Notes: generated by a model not told the origin, from the letters alone. A stretch of DNA of 64,000 nt from Gudongella sp034006985 (GCA_034006985.1 JAVERT010000002.1:1-64000), one strand, 5' to 3'. Shown: positions 34,486 to 43,616, counted from the first letter of the stretch. Numbers and translations: made by a program.

Positions 34486-35079
34486 ATGGAGGAGAAAAGC
34501 AAAATTCAATTGCAGAATGAATATAAATTGGTGGGGTATTCAATGACTAGCTGGATATATAGTAAAAGTAAAGACAATACTTGCAGGTATACACTAGGAC
34601 TAAAAGGACAAAACATGCTAATATGTTGTGGGATAAATCCAAGCACTGCAAAACCTGATAGTCTAGACAATACAGTTAGAAGAGTAGAAAAGTTCTCAAA
34701 AGATAATGGATATGATGGTTATATTATGATAAATGTATATCCACAAATATCAACAAATCCGAAAGAAATACATTCAGATATTGATGAATCCATTCACAAG
34801 GAAAATATTAGATGTTTAGACGAACTCTTTATGCATTATCCTAGATCAGATATTTGGGCAGCTTGGGGAACCTTAATAGAAACTAGACCCTATTTTTGTA
34901 ATGCATTAAGAGAAATAGTTACTTTGTCAAAAAAACACAACTTAAATTGGATACATTTTAATGAGCTAACCAAGGCGAGACATCCTAGGCATCCACTGTA
35001 TTTAAAATCAGATTCTAAAATATCTAAATTTGATATTGAAGGTTATATTGATGATCGCCTTGCTTCTGTATTATTCTGA
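34486..35079 (+). CDS. DUF1643-domain protein
   Basis: The 197-residue protein contains the DUF1643 signature: WIYSKSKDNTCRYTLGL, ICCGINPSTAKPDSLDNTVRRVEKFSK-like and IMINVYPQISTNPKEI, followed by DIWAAWGTLIE and RHPRHPLYL. The family often occurs in accessory regions; some relatives resemble DNA glycosylase or nuclease folds, but no function is proven. The ribosome binding site before ATG 34486 is weak, so the start is uncertain. It lies between the two DUF6054 repeats. Confidence 0.8.
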   Translation: MEEKSKIQLQNEYKLVGYSMTSWIYSKSKDNTCRYTLGLKGQNMLICCGINPSTAKPDSLDNTVRRVEKFSKDNGYDGYIMINVYPQISTNPKEIHSDIDESIHKENIRCLDELFMHYPRSDIWAAWGTLIETRPYFCNALREIVTLSKKHNLNWIHFNELTKARHPRHPLYLKSDSKISKFDIEGYIDDRLASVLF

Positions 35080-35112
35080 TATTAGAGTAGAGTTAAGTTA
35101 TTGGGGAGAATA

Positions 35113-35232
35113 ATGAATCCTGAGAAAACAACTCCACAGAAAATAGATATTTTTGATACCGCAGCGACATATTTATCTTATATGAAAGGCTTGAAAGAAG
35201 GGCTTATTGGTGTTGAAAAAACTAGAGAATAA
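35113..35232 (+). CDS. Small hypothetical protein (39 residues)
   Basis: An ATG at 35113 follows TTGGGGAG with good spacing and opens a 39-residue frame (MNPEKTTPQKIDIFDTAATY...EKTRE), ending 24 bases before the next start. It is hydrophilic and shows no motif I recognise. The good binding site and its place between two same-strand genes support translation. Confidence 0.5.
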   Translation: MNPEKTTPQKIDIFDTAATYLSYMKGLKEGLIGVEKTRE

Positions 35233-35256
35233 AGATATTAGGGAGTGAAATACAAT

Positions 35257-35829
35257 TTGGAAAAGATAATCATAAGACCTAAAAACTTTATATATTTTTT
35301 GGTGTATTTTTTTACAGTTATATTTTGGATAATTGCTATTTCGACGATATATGGATATATATTTAATGCTAAGCAAATAAGCTGGGTTGAAATGTTAGCC
35401 TTATTTTTGTGCCTTCTGCTTTTCAGCCAAATGTCGATTCATTTTTTAAGCGTGAAAATTGTATTGGAAGGGAAAACTGTAAGTCTTAATAAATCTCAAT
35501 GGATAAAAAGAGAAAAGGATGAAAAATTTGAGATAAAGAAGATATTTTTTTACAATGGAGGATATGAGCAAAAGATATTGACTGAGGAATTTCATATTGA
35601 TAGGCTTGAAAAGTATGGATTTACAAAAGATTTTGAAATTAGTTCTTTTGAAAACTTGCCAATACCACTACCGAGGTATGCTTCTCAAGAAATTGTATTT
35701 ATAATGGCAGATTCTACAATGCATACATTAAATCCGAGAGCCTACACAAAAGCTAGTGTTAGAAAGATAATAAGTTATATTTCAAATAAATCAGGGTTAA
35801 TGCCTGTTGGGAAACTTAATGACTTATAA
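35257..35829 (+). CDS. Two-helix membrane protein of unknown function
   Basis: The protein of about 190 residues has two N-terminal membrane helices (FIYFLVYFFTVIFWIIAIS and MLALFLCLLLFSQMSIHFL), then a cytoplasmic domain (KIVLEGKTVSLNKSQW...). No family is recognised. GGGAG at 35241-35245 would serve a TTG start at 35257; a GTG at 35245 overlaps the binding site. It lies inside the segment bracketed by the DUF6054 duplication. Confidence 0.6.
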   Translation: MEKIIIRPKNFIYFLVYFFTVIFWIIAISTIYGYIFNAKQISWVEMLALFLCLLLFSQMSIHFLSVKIVLEGKTVSLNKSQWIKREKDEKFEIKKIFFYNGGYEQKILTEEFHIDRLEKYGFTKDFEISSFENLPIPLPRYASQEIVFIMADSTMHTLNPRAYTKASVRKIISYISNKSGLMPVGKLNDL

Positions 35830-35861
35830 TTTATAAATGAAGGCATAAAAAAAGGGTGGGG

Positions 35862-35915
35862 ACTGCAAGGATAGTTACAACTCTAGAATAGAAACTATTC
35901 TGTCTGCAGTTTTTA
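35862..35915 (+). terminator. Terminator/attenuator-like hairpin before DUF6054 copy 2
   Basis: An outer stem ACTGCA/TGCAGT (35862-35867, 35905-35910) encloses AGAATAG-aaa-CTATTCT and is followed by TTTTTAAT. Position and T-run are as in copy 1. Confidence 0.6.
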
Positions 35916-36306
35916 ATCTAATTAATATAAGTAAAAAAGGGAGCTGAATGAATGAGCAAAGATAATTTTAAAGTTTCATTGGATGCACTAAGTACACTTG
36001 AAATAATAAAAAATGCACAGACTTCAGAGTTAGTACATGAAGAAATTATAGATGTTGGTAATGGGAAAATGGTAGCTACACTAATATTTGAAAAGTATTT
36101 TATAAGAGCAAGTAATAGAGCAGCGCTTATAATTACATTGGATAATATTGAGGGAGTTACAGATTTACGAGTAGTTTCTACAGGAAGCTCACAAGGCGTG
36201 TTTTTAAATTTTGATTGGGGAGCAGCAGATAGTTTTGTAAGTAGTGTAAGAAAAGCTTTAAAAGACTATATAGTAGAGTAGAAGATAGGTAAAGAAAGAT
36301 GGATAT
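35897..36306 (+). repeat. Direct repeat unit B (0.4 kb) carrying DUF6054 copy 2
   Basis: This is the second member of the pair with 33951-34359, about 1.95 kb downstream in the same orientation. Confidence 0.9.
35952..36281 (+). CDS. DUF6054-family protein, copy 2
   Basis: The 109-residue protein is identical to the one at 34005 except for Glu67. The start ATG follows AAAAAAGGGAG. Having two nearly identical genes with conserved leaders may raise dosage, or may be the scar of a duplication that also captured the genes between them. The function is unknown. Confidence 0.75.
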   Translation: MSKDNFKVSLDALSTLEIIKNAQTSELVHEEIIDVGNGKMVATLIFEKYFIRASNRAALIITLDNIEGVTDLRVVSTGSSQGVFLNFDWGAADSFVSSVRKALKDYIVE

Positions 36307-36457
36307 CAATTATCCTCCAATTAGAACTAGTTTACGAATAAGTTCAAATGTACATATACTGGGTCTCTGACTCAACCTTGTTTATAGCATAATAAAATGT
36401 TATAATATTCTAACTATATCACCTAATGCCAATCAATTTCGAATTGGAGGAATTATC

Positions 36458-37579
36458 ATGAGTAGTGGAAAAAACAAGTCGGATAAAATACATTACCATG
36501 GGGCAGAGGATCTTTTACCAGATCGGCTACTAAGGTTAAGTATCCCTGGAACTCTTACAAGATTGCAGGAAATCGACCACGAATTAAGTGACCTTCAATT
36601 GCAAAAAGATGAGCTGCAGCAGGCACGTACGGACCTGGAATTACTTCTTGAACAGTACACCACCCTCTATGATTCTGCTCCAGCAGGCTATTTAACCTTG
36701 AACAGAAGTGGCATGATTTTACAAGTCAATTCGGCAGGTGCTCGTTTATTCGGGGTGGAACGCTCCCAACTTATAAACCAGTATTTCCAGAAGTTTATGT
36801 CAGTTGACTCTTATACTAAATATACTTCTTTCCTGGAAGATGTATATAACAATCACTCCCAAGAAATCTTTGAGTTTGAACTGCAAAGACCGGAAGATAC
36901 GATTATTGTCCATATGGAGGCACGAGAAAACAAAAATGGAGATGCATGCATAGCCACTCTAATAGATGTCACAGCAGAAGAACAGGCAAAATTGCTTCAT
37001 AAAGAGGAGAATAAATACCGCATAATATATGAAAATATTACTCAGGGTATTGTTCTTTGTAACCATGATGGGAAAGTCGTATCAGCTAACCAAGCGGCTG
37101 AAACCATTCTGAATCTAACATTAAATGAAATGGAGACAAGACCATTGGTAGATTTTTTTTCAAATCCTATCCATGAGGATGGCAAAGCTTTTACGGGAAG
37201 AAGTCTCCCCTTCATGAAAATTCTTAACTCAAATGAAGCAACGCAAGGATTGACAATGGGTTATAAGTCAAAGAACTCAACCTATTATACTTGGATTGTT
37301 GTCTCTGCAATGGCGATGATTATGCCTGATGAAGATGACGTTCAGTTTTTAATTAGTTTTGATGATATCACATCACAGAAAAACTTGGTTTTATACAATA
37401 CGCTCACCATAAGAGAAAAGCAAGTATTTCAAATGTTGGTTAAGGGTTATGGACGTAAGCAAATTGCGGAAAACTTGGACATAACTCCAAAAACTGTGGA
37501 TAAGCACAAAGAGAACCTGATGGAAAAGCTTAAGATGTATTCACCTGATGAACTCGTAGATTTTTCCAAACAACTTTAG
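36458..37579 (+). CDS. PAS-domain LuxR-type transcriptional regulator
   Basis: The 373-residue protein has a coiled coil (LQEIDHELSDLQLQKDELQQARTDLELL-like) at about residues 36-66, a first PAS domain (YDSAPAGYLTLNRSGMILQVN) from about 72, a second PAS domain (YRIIYENITQGIVLCNHDG) from about 188, and a C-terminal LuxR helix-turn-helix, LTIREKQVFQMLVKGYGRKQ, from about 314. It is a soluble sensor-regulator; there is no kinase or receiver domain. Its base composition and codon use (CTG, CGT, GGC, CCG) are clearly less AT-rich than its neighbours, which suggests acquisition from another lineage. It starts nine bases after GGAGG. Confidence 0.85.
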   Translation: MSSGKNKSDKIHYHGAEDLLPDRLLRLSIPGTLTRLQEIDHELSDLQLQKDELQQARTDLELLLEQYTTLYDSAPAGYLTLNRSGMILQVNSAGARLFGVERSQLINQYFQKFMSVDSYTKYTSFLEDVYNNHSQEIFEFELQRPEDTIIVHMEARENKNGDACIATLIDVTAEEQAKLLHKEENKYRIIYENITQGIVLCNHDGKVVSANQAAETILNLTLNEMETRPLVDFFSNPIHEDGKAFTGRSLPFMKILNSNEATQGLTMGYKSKNSTYYTWIVVSAMAMIMPDEDDVQFLISFDDITSQKNLVLYNTLTIREKQVFQMLVKGYGRKQIAENLDITPKTVDKHKENLMEKLKMYSPDELVDFSKQL

Positions 37580-37617
37580 ATGGAGAATCAAGAAGGAATG
37601 TAACTACAAATAAAAAA

Positions 37618-37649
37618 CCCGCAGAGCAATCATTCGAGCATTCTGCGGG
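37618..37649 (-). terminator. Terminator for the minus-strand small ORF, possibly bidirectional
   Basis: CCCGCAGA pairs perfectly with TCTGCGGG. On the minus strand the stem runs into TTTTTTATTTG, a good U-run. On the plus strand only a weak T-rich tail follows. Confidence 0.75.
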
Positions 37650-37727
37650 CATTCTTATCACATCACATTATTTAATAAATCCTTCTCATGTATGAATATT
37701 GTCATTTTCCAATAAATTGTTTTCTTT

Positions 37728-37802
37728 TTATAATATACCTAGAACCTTCAGTATAAATGAAACAACAACGATCACACCAACTATATAAAAAATTGAATTC
37801 AT
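37728..37802 (-). CDS. 24-residue membrane peptide
   Basis: On the minus strand AAGGGGG precedes ATG (37802) by seven bases, and the frame encodes MNSIFYIVGVIVVVSFILKVLGIL, here described as one membrane helix of 24 residues with a single Lys. A strong minus-strand terminator lies about 80 bases after its stop, so a short transcript of its own is likely. It resembles tiny one-helix membrane proteins found in many Firmicutes. Confidence 0.5.
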   Translation of the reverse strand: MNSIFYIVGVIVVVSFILKVLGIL

Positions 37803-38188
37803 AATTTGTACCCCCTTTACTTTCACAGCATTAATTTCTAATATTACCCATTTGTGGATTAATTGTCCTCGTCATTTGGTTTTTCTTGCCACTGATTCAG
37901 CTTGTAATTATGTTTTTTTAACTTGGCATGTTTCAATTTTATGAATGTATATCCAGTGGAAGAATCTATACTTCCTACATAATCAGTTTATTAAATAAGA
38001 TGCGTAGAATACTATTAGCAATTTCTGACTAGGAAGAAAAATCCTCTTTTCCATTAGCTATTAATTTTTAAGAATTGTTAACTATAGAAATCTTGTAATG
38101 GTTAAATAGGGTATAAATATTATTGTAGTAATTAGAGTTAGTTTATATTTTTGGAGATCATATCTATATAGATTAGGAGATAGCTTAG
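37803..38188. other. Intergenic region without a convincing gene
   Basis: A minus-strand open stretch of 42 codons (37859-37987, ending KPNDEDN) has no start codon and may be the tail of a lost gene. The remainder is AT-rich upstream sequence of the transglutaminase-like gene. Nothing else is supported. Confidence 0.4.
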
Positions 38189-39136
38189 ATGAGAGAACAA
38201 TTTGCCTTAATAAGAAAAATATTAATAGTTTCTGTAGTTATAATAATGTTAATGTCATTATTAATAAATACGGATGGTGATTTAACAATGGCAGGGATGA
38301 CTGACTTAATCAACAGGATGATTAATAAGCCTATTGTTGGTACAGAAGTAGCAGAGCTATCAAAAAATGTTAATTCTAATCTACCTAAAGATATTATGAT
38401 ACATAAAGTGGAGCAACCATCAACTCAAATTGAGTATGAAGCTGAATTTTTAGATATGTTAGATGCAAGAGAATTTAATAGATCATTTAATTATTTTGGT
38501 AAGAAAAAAAATAAAACATTTGATGAAGACTATCCAGTGATTACTGATGCCTTGTATTCAATAAGTTCAAAACATCCTGAATATATGGGCTATATAGATG
38601 AATTAAATACAACGATTGAAAGTAATGGATTTTTAAGTGAAGTAACAATAGTTTTAATCCCAAGAGCAACTTCTGGAAACAATAAAAGCATTGATGAAAT
38701 GTTAGATGCATTTGAATTACAAGCAATAAATGTTATGGATAAATTAAAGAATGAAGGCAAGATAAGCGAAACTCAAACTGAAAAACAGAAGGCAAGAGCA
38801 TTATATACTTGGGTAGTTCAAAACACGAAATATAAAAATGAGAATTCCGTTGAAACATCCTCTGGTTATGGACAGATAATAAATGGAGAGGCAGTTTGTC
38901 AAGGTTATGTATCTTCATATAATTACTTGTTAAGATTAGCAGGTATCGAAAACGTAGTAGGGATTAGTGGAGAGGTTGATGGGCAACCTCATATATGGAC
39001 AGAAGCTATATTAGATGGGAAAAGAACAATAATAGATGTAACATTTGGTGATCCTATGCCGGATAGAGGCGATAAAGTAGATTATAAGTATTTTGATATA
39101 AGTGAAATAGAGATGAGGAAAACTCATACTTGGTAG
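38189..39136 (+). CDS. Membrane-anchored transglutaminase-like protein
   Basis: The 315-residue protein has one N-terminal membrane helix (ILIVSVVIIMLMSLLI) and an extracytoplasmic body. The transglutaminase-like core is at the end: Cys in GEAVCQGYVSSYNYLL (near residue 236), His in GQPHIWTEAILDG and Asp in IIDVTFGDP. Such domains in Firmicutes are thought to act as proteases or cell-surface modifiers. AGGAG precedes the start. It stands alone and converges on a terminator shared with the threonine dehydratase gene. Confidence 0.85.
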   Translation: MREQFALIRKILIVSVVIIMLMSLLINTDGDLTMAGMTDLINRMINKPIVGTEVAELSKNVNSNLPKDIMIHKVEQPSTQIEYEAEFLDMLDAREFNRSFNYFGKKKNKTFDEDYPVITDALYSISSKHPEYMGYIDELNTTIESNGFLSEVTIVLIPRATSGNNKSIDEMLDAFELQAINVMDKLKNEGKISETQTEKQKARALYTWVVQNTKYKNENSVETSSGYGQIINGEAVCQGYVSSYNYLLRLAGIENVVGISGEVDGQPHIWTEAILDGKRTIIDVTFGDPMPDRGDKVDYKYFDISEIEMRKTHTW

Positions 39137-39180
39137 AATACAAGGATCCATATAAATATTGAGTAGTCCCAATGACAAGC

Positions 39181-39226
39181 AAAAAGTCTTAATCCCTTTT
39201 AAAACAAAGGAATCAAGACTTTTTTA
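39181..39226. terminator. Bidirectional terminator between converging genes
   Basis: AAAAAGTCTT and AAGACTTTTT form a long stem with an inner ATCC/GGAAT part. T-runs follow on both strands. Confidence 0.85.
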
Positions 39227-39232
39227 TCTTTT

Positions 39233-40189
39233 TTACAAAACATCCTGGAACATCTTAAATTGGTCCATACCAATATTTCCACCAGATAGTAGGAATACTA
39301 CTTTTTCTTCAGGCTTAAACTCTAATTTACCCTGTAAAACTGCGCCAATAGTTAAACCAGAAGTGATTTCTGCTAGAATCTTGCCACCGTTTAACATAAG
39401 GTTTGTACCCTTTAGAATATATTCCTCATCTACAGTAACAATTTTATCCACATTTTTTTGAACTAAGGGGTAGTTTTTTTCTCCAGGGATAAGGGTTGCT
39501 GCTCCATCAGCTACAGAAGCAGAATCTGAAGCTAGTCTCACTCTTTTACCTGCTGCAAAGCTTTTAGTATAACGACATGTATTAGTAGGTTCAACTCCAA
39601 TAACCTGAATATTTGGATTAACTTCCTTAATGGCAGTAGCAATACCACTGATAAGTCCACCACCACCAATAGGTACAACTACAGCATCGACATCAGATAA
39701 TTGTTCCATGATTTCAAGTCCTATAGTTCCTTGACCTGCCATTACTTCATAATCATCATATGGGGGTATAAATGTCCACCCACGCTCAGCTTGAATTCTT
39801 TTTGCGACATCAATACGCTCTGATGGAACAGCGAAAATGACTTCTGCGCCATAGCCACGTATCCCATCGACTTTTATCTTGGGTGCATTATCTGGAACGA
39901 CTACACAGGCTTTGGTACCCATAGATTTGGCTGCATAGGCTGTAGCCTTGCCATGATTACCAGAAGAAGCTGTAACAACACCTTTTACTAAGTCTTCCTT
40001 GGATAAAGTTAATAATTTATTCATTGCGCCTCTAAGTTTAAAGGCATTAGTCTTTTGCATATTTTCACATTTTACATACACTTGGCATCCTAACTGATCA
40101 TCTAAATTAGGGATATGTAACAAGGGCGTTTGGTAAATATAAGGTGTTATTCTTTCCTTAGCCTGACGAATCATTTCAATAGTTAACAT
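39233..40189 (-). CDS. Threonine/serine dehydratase-like PLP enzyme
   Basis: The 318-residue protein is a fold-type II PLP enzyme. The PLP lysine lies in KTNAFKLRGAM (Lys51), the phosphate-binding glycine loop is VPIGGGGLISG (near residue 174), and SSGNHGKATAYAA binds the substrate carboxylate. Length without a regulatory ACT domain fits catabolic threonine ammonia-lyase (TdcB type) or serine racemase. It would deaminate threonine to 2-oxobutyrate, or serine to pyruvate. GGAGGAAGAG precedes ATG. It is transcribed alone. Confidence 0.88.
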   Translation of the reverse strand: MLTIEMIRQAKERITPYIYQTPLLHIPNLDDQLGCQVYVKCENMQKTNAFKLRGAMNKLLTLSKEDLVKGVVTASSGNHGKATAYAAKSMGTKACVVVPDNAPKIKVDGIRGYGAEVIFAVPSERIDVAKRIQAERGWTFIPPYDDYEVMAGQGTIGLEIMEQLSDVDAVVVPIGGGGLISGIATAIKEVNPNIQVIGVEPTNTCRYTKSFAAGKRVRLASDSASVADGAATLIPGEKNYPLVQKNVDKIVTVDEEYILKGTNLMLNGGKILAEITSGLTIGAVLQGKLEFKPEEKVVFLLSGGNIGMDQFKMFQDVL

Positions 40190-40399
40190 ATACTCTTCCT
40201 CCTATTTTGTGTTTTATAAATTAAGAATACCATAGTATGGAATAGTAGTAAAACTATTACTTTAACTATATAATATTATTATTGATGAATTAATTTGATT
40301 AGTCATTAGTAATAGACGTAATAACGCAAAAATTTAGCTGAATTGTATTAATAGAAATATCATTACTGTGTACAAACCATATAAAGAGAGGTGCAGAAT

Positions 40400-41371
40400 T
40401 TGATTACAAAAGTATACGAAAACATTTATATGATAGAAGTAGTATTACCTAATAATCCTTTAAAAGCATTGAATTCTTATGTAATAAAGGGAGAGGACAA
40501 GTCTCTAATAATAGATACGGGTTTCAATAAAAAAGAGTGTAAAGAGTCATTGTTTAAGGGATTAAAAGAATTAAATGTTGATATTAAAAATACAGAATTA
40601 TTTATAACACATCTACATGCAGATCATTCAGGTATGGTAAATTTATTTGAAGAAGCGGGAGTTACCATATACTCAGGCCAAGTTGATGGAAAGATAATAA
40701 ATGAATTGACTAGAGAATCTTATTGGGAAAAATTTAATGACTTTAAGGTCTTATTTGCTTTGGATAAAGATATTACTTCTTACAAGGAACATCCAGGCTA
40801 TATTTATGCTTTAAATTCACCTGTAGAATTTACTTATGTAAATGAAGGAGACAAAATAGAGATTGCAGATTATGTATTTGAAGTAGTTTCTATTCCAGGG
40901 CATACACCAGGTCAGATGGGTTTGTATGAGAAAAAGCATAAATTGTTCTTTGGAGGAGATCATATATTAGATAGCATTACTCCAAACGTTGGTTTTGGGG
41001 GACTTGAAGAGGATCTTTTAGGAATATATTTTAATAGTTTGGCTAAAATTTATGCTTTTGATATAGATTATTTATTTCCTTCTCACAGAAATATTATAAG
41101 AGACCATAAAAAAAGAATTGATGAATTATTATTACACCACAAGGAAAGATTAAATGAAGTATTAAAAGTGTTAGAAGAAGGCGAGCTTACTGTAAGGGAT
41201 ATTGCATCCAAGATGAGTTGGAGAATTAGGGCGAAAAATTGGGATGGATTTCCAGGGCCTCAAAAGTGGTTTGCATCAGAGGAGGCTATGTCTCATTTAC
41301 AACATTTGTATTTTATTGGGAAGATAGATAGAGAATTAAGAGATGGAAGATTTTATTTCAGGCTAAAATAA
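40400..41371 (+). CDS. Metallo-beta-lactamase-fold hydrolase
   Basis: The protein of about 323 residues has the metal-binding motif THLHADHSG near residue 72, then GHTPGQMGLY and GGDHILD, the full set for a two-metal MBL site. A C-terminal winged-helix-like part (LTVRDIASKMSWRIRAKNW) matches the lactamase-B2 extension in many Firmicute homologues. The substrate is unknown; thioesters or related hydrolysable metabolites are usual. The start is ambiguous: GAGGTG favours TTG at 40400 over GTG at 40391, which overlaps it. Confidence 0.83.
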   Translation: MITKVYENIYMIEVVLPNNPLKALNSYVIKGEDKSLIIDTGFNKKECKESLFKGLKELNVDIKNTELFITHLHADHSGMVNLFEEAGVTIYSGQVDGKIINELTRESYWEKFNDFKVLFALDKDITSYKEHPGYIYALNSPVEFTYVNEGDKIEIADYVFEVVSIPGHTPGQMGLYEKKHKLFFGGDHILDSITPNVGFGGLEEDLLGIYFNSLAKIYAFDIDYLFPSHRNIIRDHKKRIDELLLHHKERLNEVLKVLEEGELTVRDIASKMSWRIRAKNWDGFPGPQKWFASEEAMSHLQHLYFIGKIDRELRDGRFYFRLK

Positions 41372-41647
41372 CTTGGGAAGATGCTTATTTGATGAATACT
41401 AAAGTACTAAACACACAATAACGAGTGTAGAGGGTTAATAAAAAATACGAGTGAAAAAAATCAAGTATTTATAGTGAGGATACTGGATAATTCTTGGTTA
41501 GTTGTTGTATATACACTGATAAAATGTTGTGATAACAGTGTAAATTGAACAAAAAAGTAGGGTATATGTGGACTATAAGGAGAAGATTACTAAATATCTA
41601 AAAAAAGGGGATTATGTTTCAATTAATAAGGATGAGGAGGGGTTTTC

Positions 41648-42211
41648 ATGGACGCGAATGCTTTTATTAAACCACCGAAAAAAATTCCGTTTTATTTAAA
41701 GTTTGGCATGGCTATTTCAAAAAGGGTTACAAAGAAAGACTTATTGGTTCCAAAACTTTTAGCTTGGTATCCAAAGGTTGCTATTAGTTCCGCAGTTTTA
41801 GAGTCCTTGGTAGCACATGGCAATAAGGATTTAAATGAACGAATTCTAAAACTAGTTAGAATACAAGCATCAATGAGCGTAGCTTGCCCATTCTGCATCG
41901 ATATGAATTCCTTTGAGTATGAAAAGAGCGGTATCTCTGAAGACGAAATGCAGGTATTAGCTGGAAGGGCTGGGTTTGATCAGGTTAATACATTTTCTAC
42001 AAGAGAAATATTGGCGATAGAATATACAAAACTTATTTCTCAAACGCCAGTTATTATACCAATAGAATTCATTGAAAAAGTGAAATCTGAATTTAGCGAA
42101 CGTGAAATTGTTATATTATCGAGTACTGCTGCACAGGTGAATTATTGGGCAAGAATGATAAAAGCATTAGGGGTACCTCCAGCAGGATTTTCAAATAAAT
42201 GTGATTTTTGA
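41648..42211 (+). CDS. AhpD/carboxymuconolactone-decarboxylase-like protein
   Basis: The 187-residue helical protein carries the CxxC motif CPFCIDMNSF (near residue 79) and downstream conserved helices (FSTREILAIEYTKLIS). AhpD-like members reduce peroxiredoxins or hydroperoxides with the two cysteines. The start has GAGGAGGGG well placed. The ArsC-like gene follows after 28 bases, so the pair may handle thiol or oxidative stress together. Confidence 0.83.
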   Translation: MDANAFIKPPKKIPFYLKFGMAISKRVTKKDLLVPKLLAWYPKVAISSAVLESLVAHGNKDLNERILKLVRIQASMSVACPFCIDMNSFEYEKSGISEDEMQVLAGRAGFDQVNTFSTREILAIEYTKLISQTPVIIPIEFIEKVKSEFSEREIVILSSTAAQVNYWARMIKALGVPPAGFSNKCDF

Positions 42212-42239
42212 AATGATTTAAAAGGGAGTAGATTAAACA

Positions 42240-42578
42240 ATGAATATTCAAATTTATGGAGCTAGTAAATGTTTTGATACTAAAAAGACAGAAAGATACT
42301 TTAAGGAAAGAAAGATAAAATACCAATATATAGATTTGTTCAGATACGGTTTAAGTAAAGGTGAATTTGAAAATGTTAAGAATTCAGTAGGCTTAAGTAG
42401 TCTAATAAATTCCAAAGCCAAAGACTATGAAAAACTAAACCTCCACCAGATAAGAGGAAACAGTGTTAGAGAAGAGATAGTTTTAAAAAATCCTAAACTG
42501 TTGAATACTCCTATAGTAAGGAATGGAAAGCAAGCGACTGTAGGCTATAAACCTGAAGTTTGGAAGGATTGGGAATAG
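42240..42578 (+). CDS. ArsC/Spx-family protein
   Basis: The 112-residue protein has the family start IQIYGASKCFDTKKTERYF, with Cys10 at the arsenate reductase position followed by basic residues, and the C-terminal TPIVRNGKQATVGYKPEVW. The CxxC of Spx is absent, which favours the YffB/ArsC-like branch. No ars operon is present, so arsenate reduction is not certain; a glutathione- or thiol-linked reductase role is possible. It lies directly after the AhpD-like gene. Confidence 0.82.
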   Translation: MNIQIYGASKCFDTKKTERYFKERKIKYQYIDLFRYGLSKGEFENVKNSVGLSSLINSKAKDYEKLNLHQIRGNSVREEIVLKNPKLLNTPIVRNGKQATVGYKPEVWKDWE

Positions 42579-42674
42579 AAGAATACTTAAAAACATAGAT
42601 TAATTTTGGAACAACATTTAAAAAACTTACCCTTAGAAGCATAAAAATGGTATCATAGTACAGGGAGGGATTAT

Positions 42675-43616
42675 ATGCCAAAAAATTATACGAAAATAAT
42701 GATTGTGGTAATAATAGTAGGGTTATTCCTAGTGCTCGGTAGTACTAGCTTTTATACAGTTGACCAGACGGAATATGCTGTGTTAGTAACATTTGGAAAA
42801 CCTAGTAGCGCAATTGTATCACCAGGACTTAGATTTAAGTTGCCGTATCCTATACAAACAGTGAAGGTTGTATCAAGAGAAACCTTTTCACTTACTCTAG
42901 GATATGAAGACAAAACAGAAGGTACAGTAGTTAGGGAACAAGAAGCAAAAATGATCACAGGGGATGAGAATATTATCCTAGCAGATTTAGAAGTTCAATG
43001 GCAAGTAATTGATCCAATAGCATTTCTCTATAACGCTGAGGATCCTGTAGATATCTTAAAAAATGCTACTTCTTCTACATTAAGAGGGGTTATTGGTAGT
43101 TCACTTGTAGATGATGCACTAACAGATGGGCGTACTCGTATTATGAATGATATACGAGATACTTTAGTAGAAATGGTAGATTCATATGATATTGGAATTG
43201 CAATTAGAAATGTAAACTTACAAGATGTTGACCTTCCTACTGAAGAAGTTAGTGATGCTTTTAAGAAAGTTGCTTCAGCACGTGAGGAAAGAGTTACAAA
43301 AATAAATGAAGCTAATCGTTATAAAAACGAAAAAATTAATACTGCAGAAGGACAAAAAGCAGCGTTAATTTCTAAGGCAGAAGGGGTTAAAGTAAGCCGA
43401 ATTGAACAAGCGCGTGGAGATGTTGCCCAGTTTGATGCAATTTATTCGGAATATATAAATAATAAGGAGATTACAAGCGATCGTCTTATGATTGAAACAC
43501 TAGAACGAGTTTTACCAAAGGTTCAAATTTATATTATGCAAGAAAACGAAGGATCAAACACAGTAAAATACTTACCTCTGGAACAAATAACAAAAGGAGG
43601 TAGTGATAGTGAATGA
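42675..43616 (+). CDS. hflK: HflK-like stomatin/prohibitin-family membrane protein
   Basis: The 313-residue protein has one N-terminal membrane helix (IMIVVIIVGLFLVLGSTSF) and a band-7/SPFH domain (YAVLVTFGKPSSAIVSPGLRFKLPYPIQ) followed by an Ala/Glu-rich coiled coil. In E. coli, HflK and HflC form a large membrane assembly that controls FtsH. Whether this first gene is truly HflK or HflC is judged from order and the long VNLQDVDLP segment typical of HflK. GGGAGGG precedes the ATG. It overlaps hflC by eight bases. Confidence 0.88.
   Translation: MPKNYTKIMIVVIIVGLFLVLGSTSFYTVDQTEYAVLVTFGKPSSAIVSPGLRFKLPYPIQTVKVVSRETFSLTLGYEDKTEGTVVREQEAKMITGDENIILADLEVQWQVIDPIAFLYNAEDPVDILKNATSSTLRGVIGSSLVDDALTDGRTRIMNDIRDTLVEMVDSYDIGIAIRNVNLQDVDLPTEEVSDAFKKVASAREERVTKINEANRYKNEKINTAEGQKAALISKAEGVKVSRIEQARGDVAQFDAIYSEYINNKEITSDRLMIETLERVLPKVQIYIMQENEGSNTVKYLPLEQITKGGSDSE

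Noticed and set aside
37859..37987. Minus-strand open stretch of 42 codons
   Set aside because: No start codon and stops on both sides; at most the tail of a lost gene.
41566..41698. 43-residue frame (start GTG, MDYKEKITKYL) overlapping the AhpD-like gene
   Set aside because: Its second half lies in another frame of the well-supported gene at 41648 and it has no good ribosome binding site.
41648..42578. Arsenic resistance operon
   Set aside because: Only an ArsC-like protein is present, with no arsR or arsenite pump nearby, so an arsenate role is not supported.
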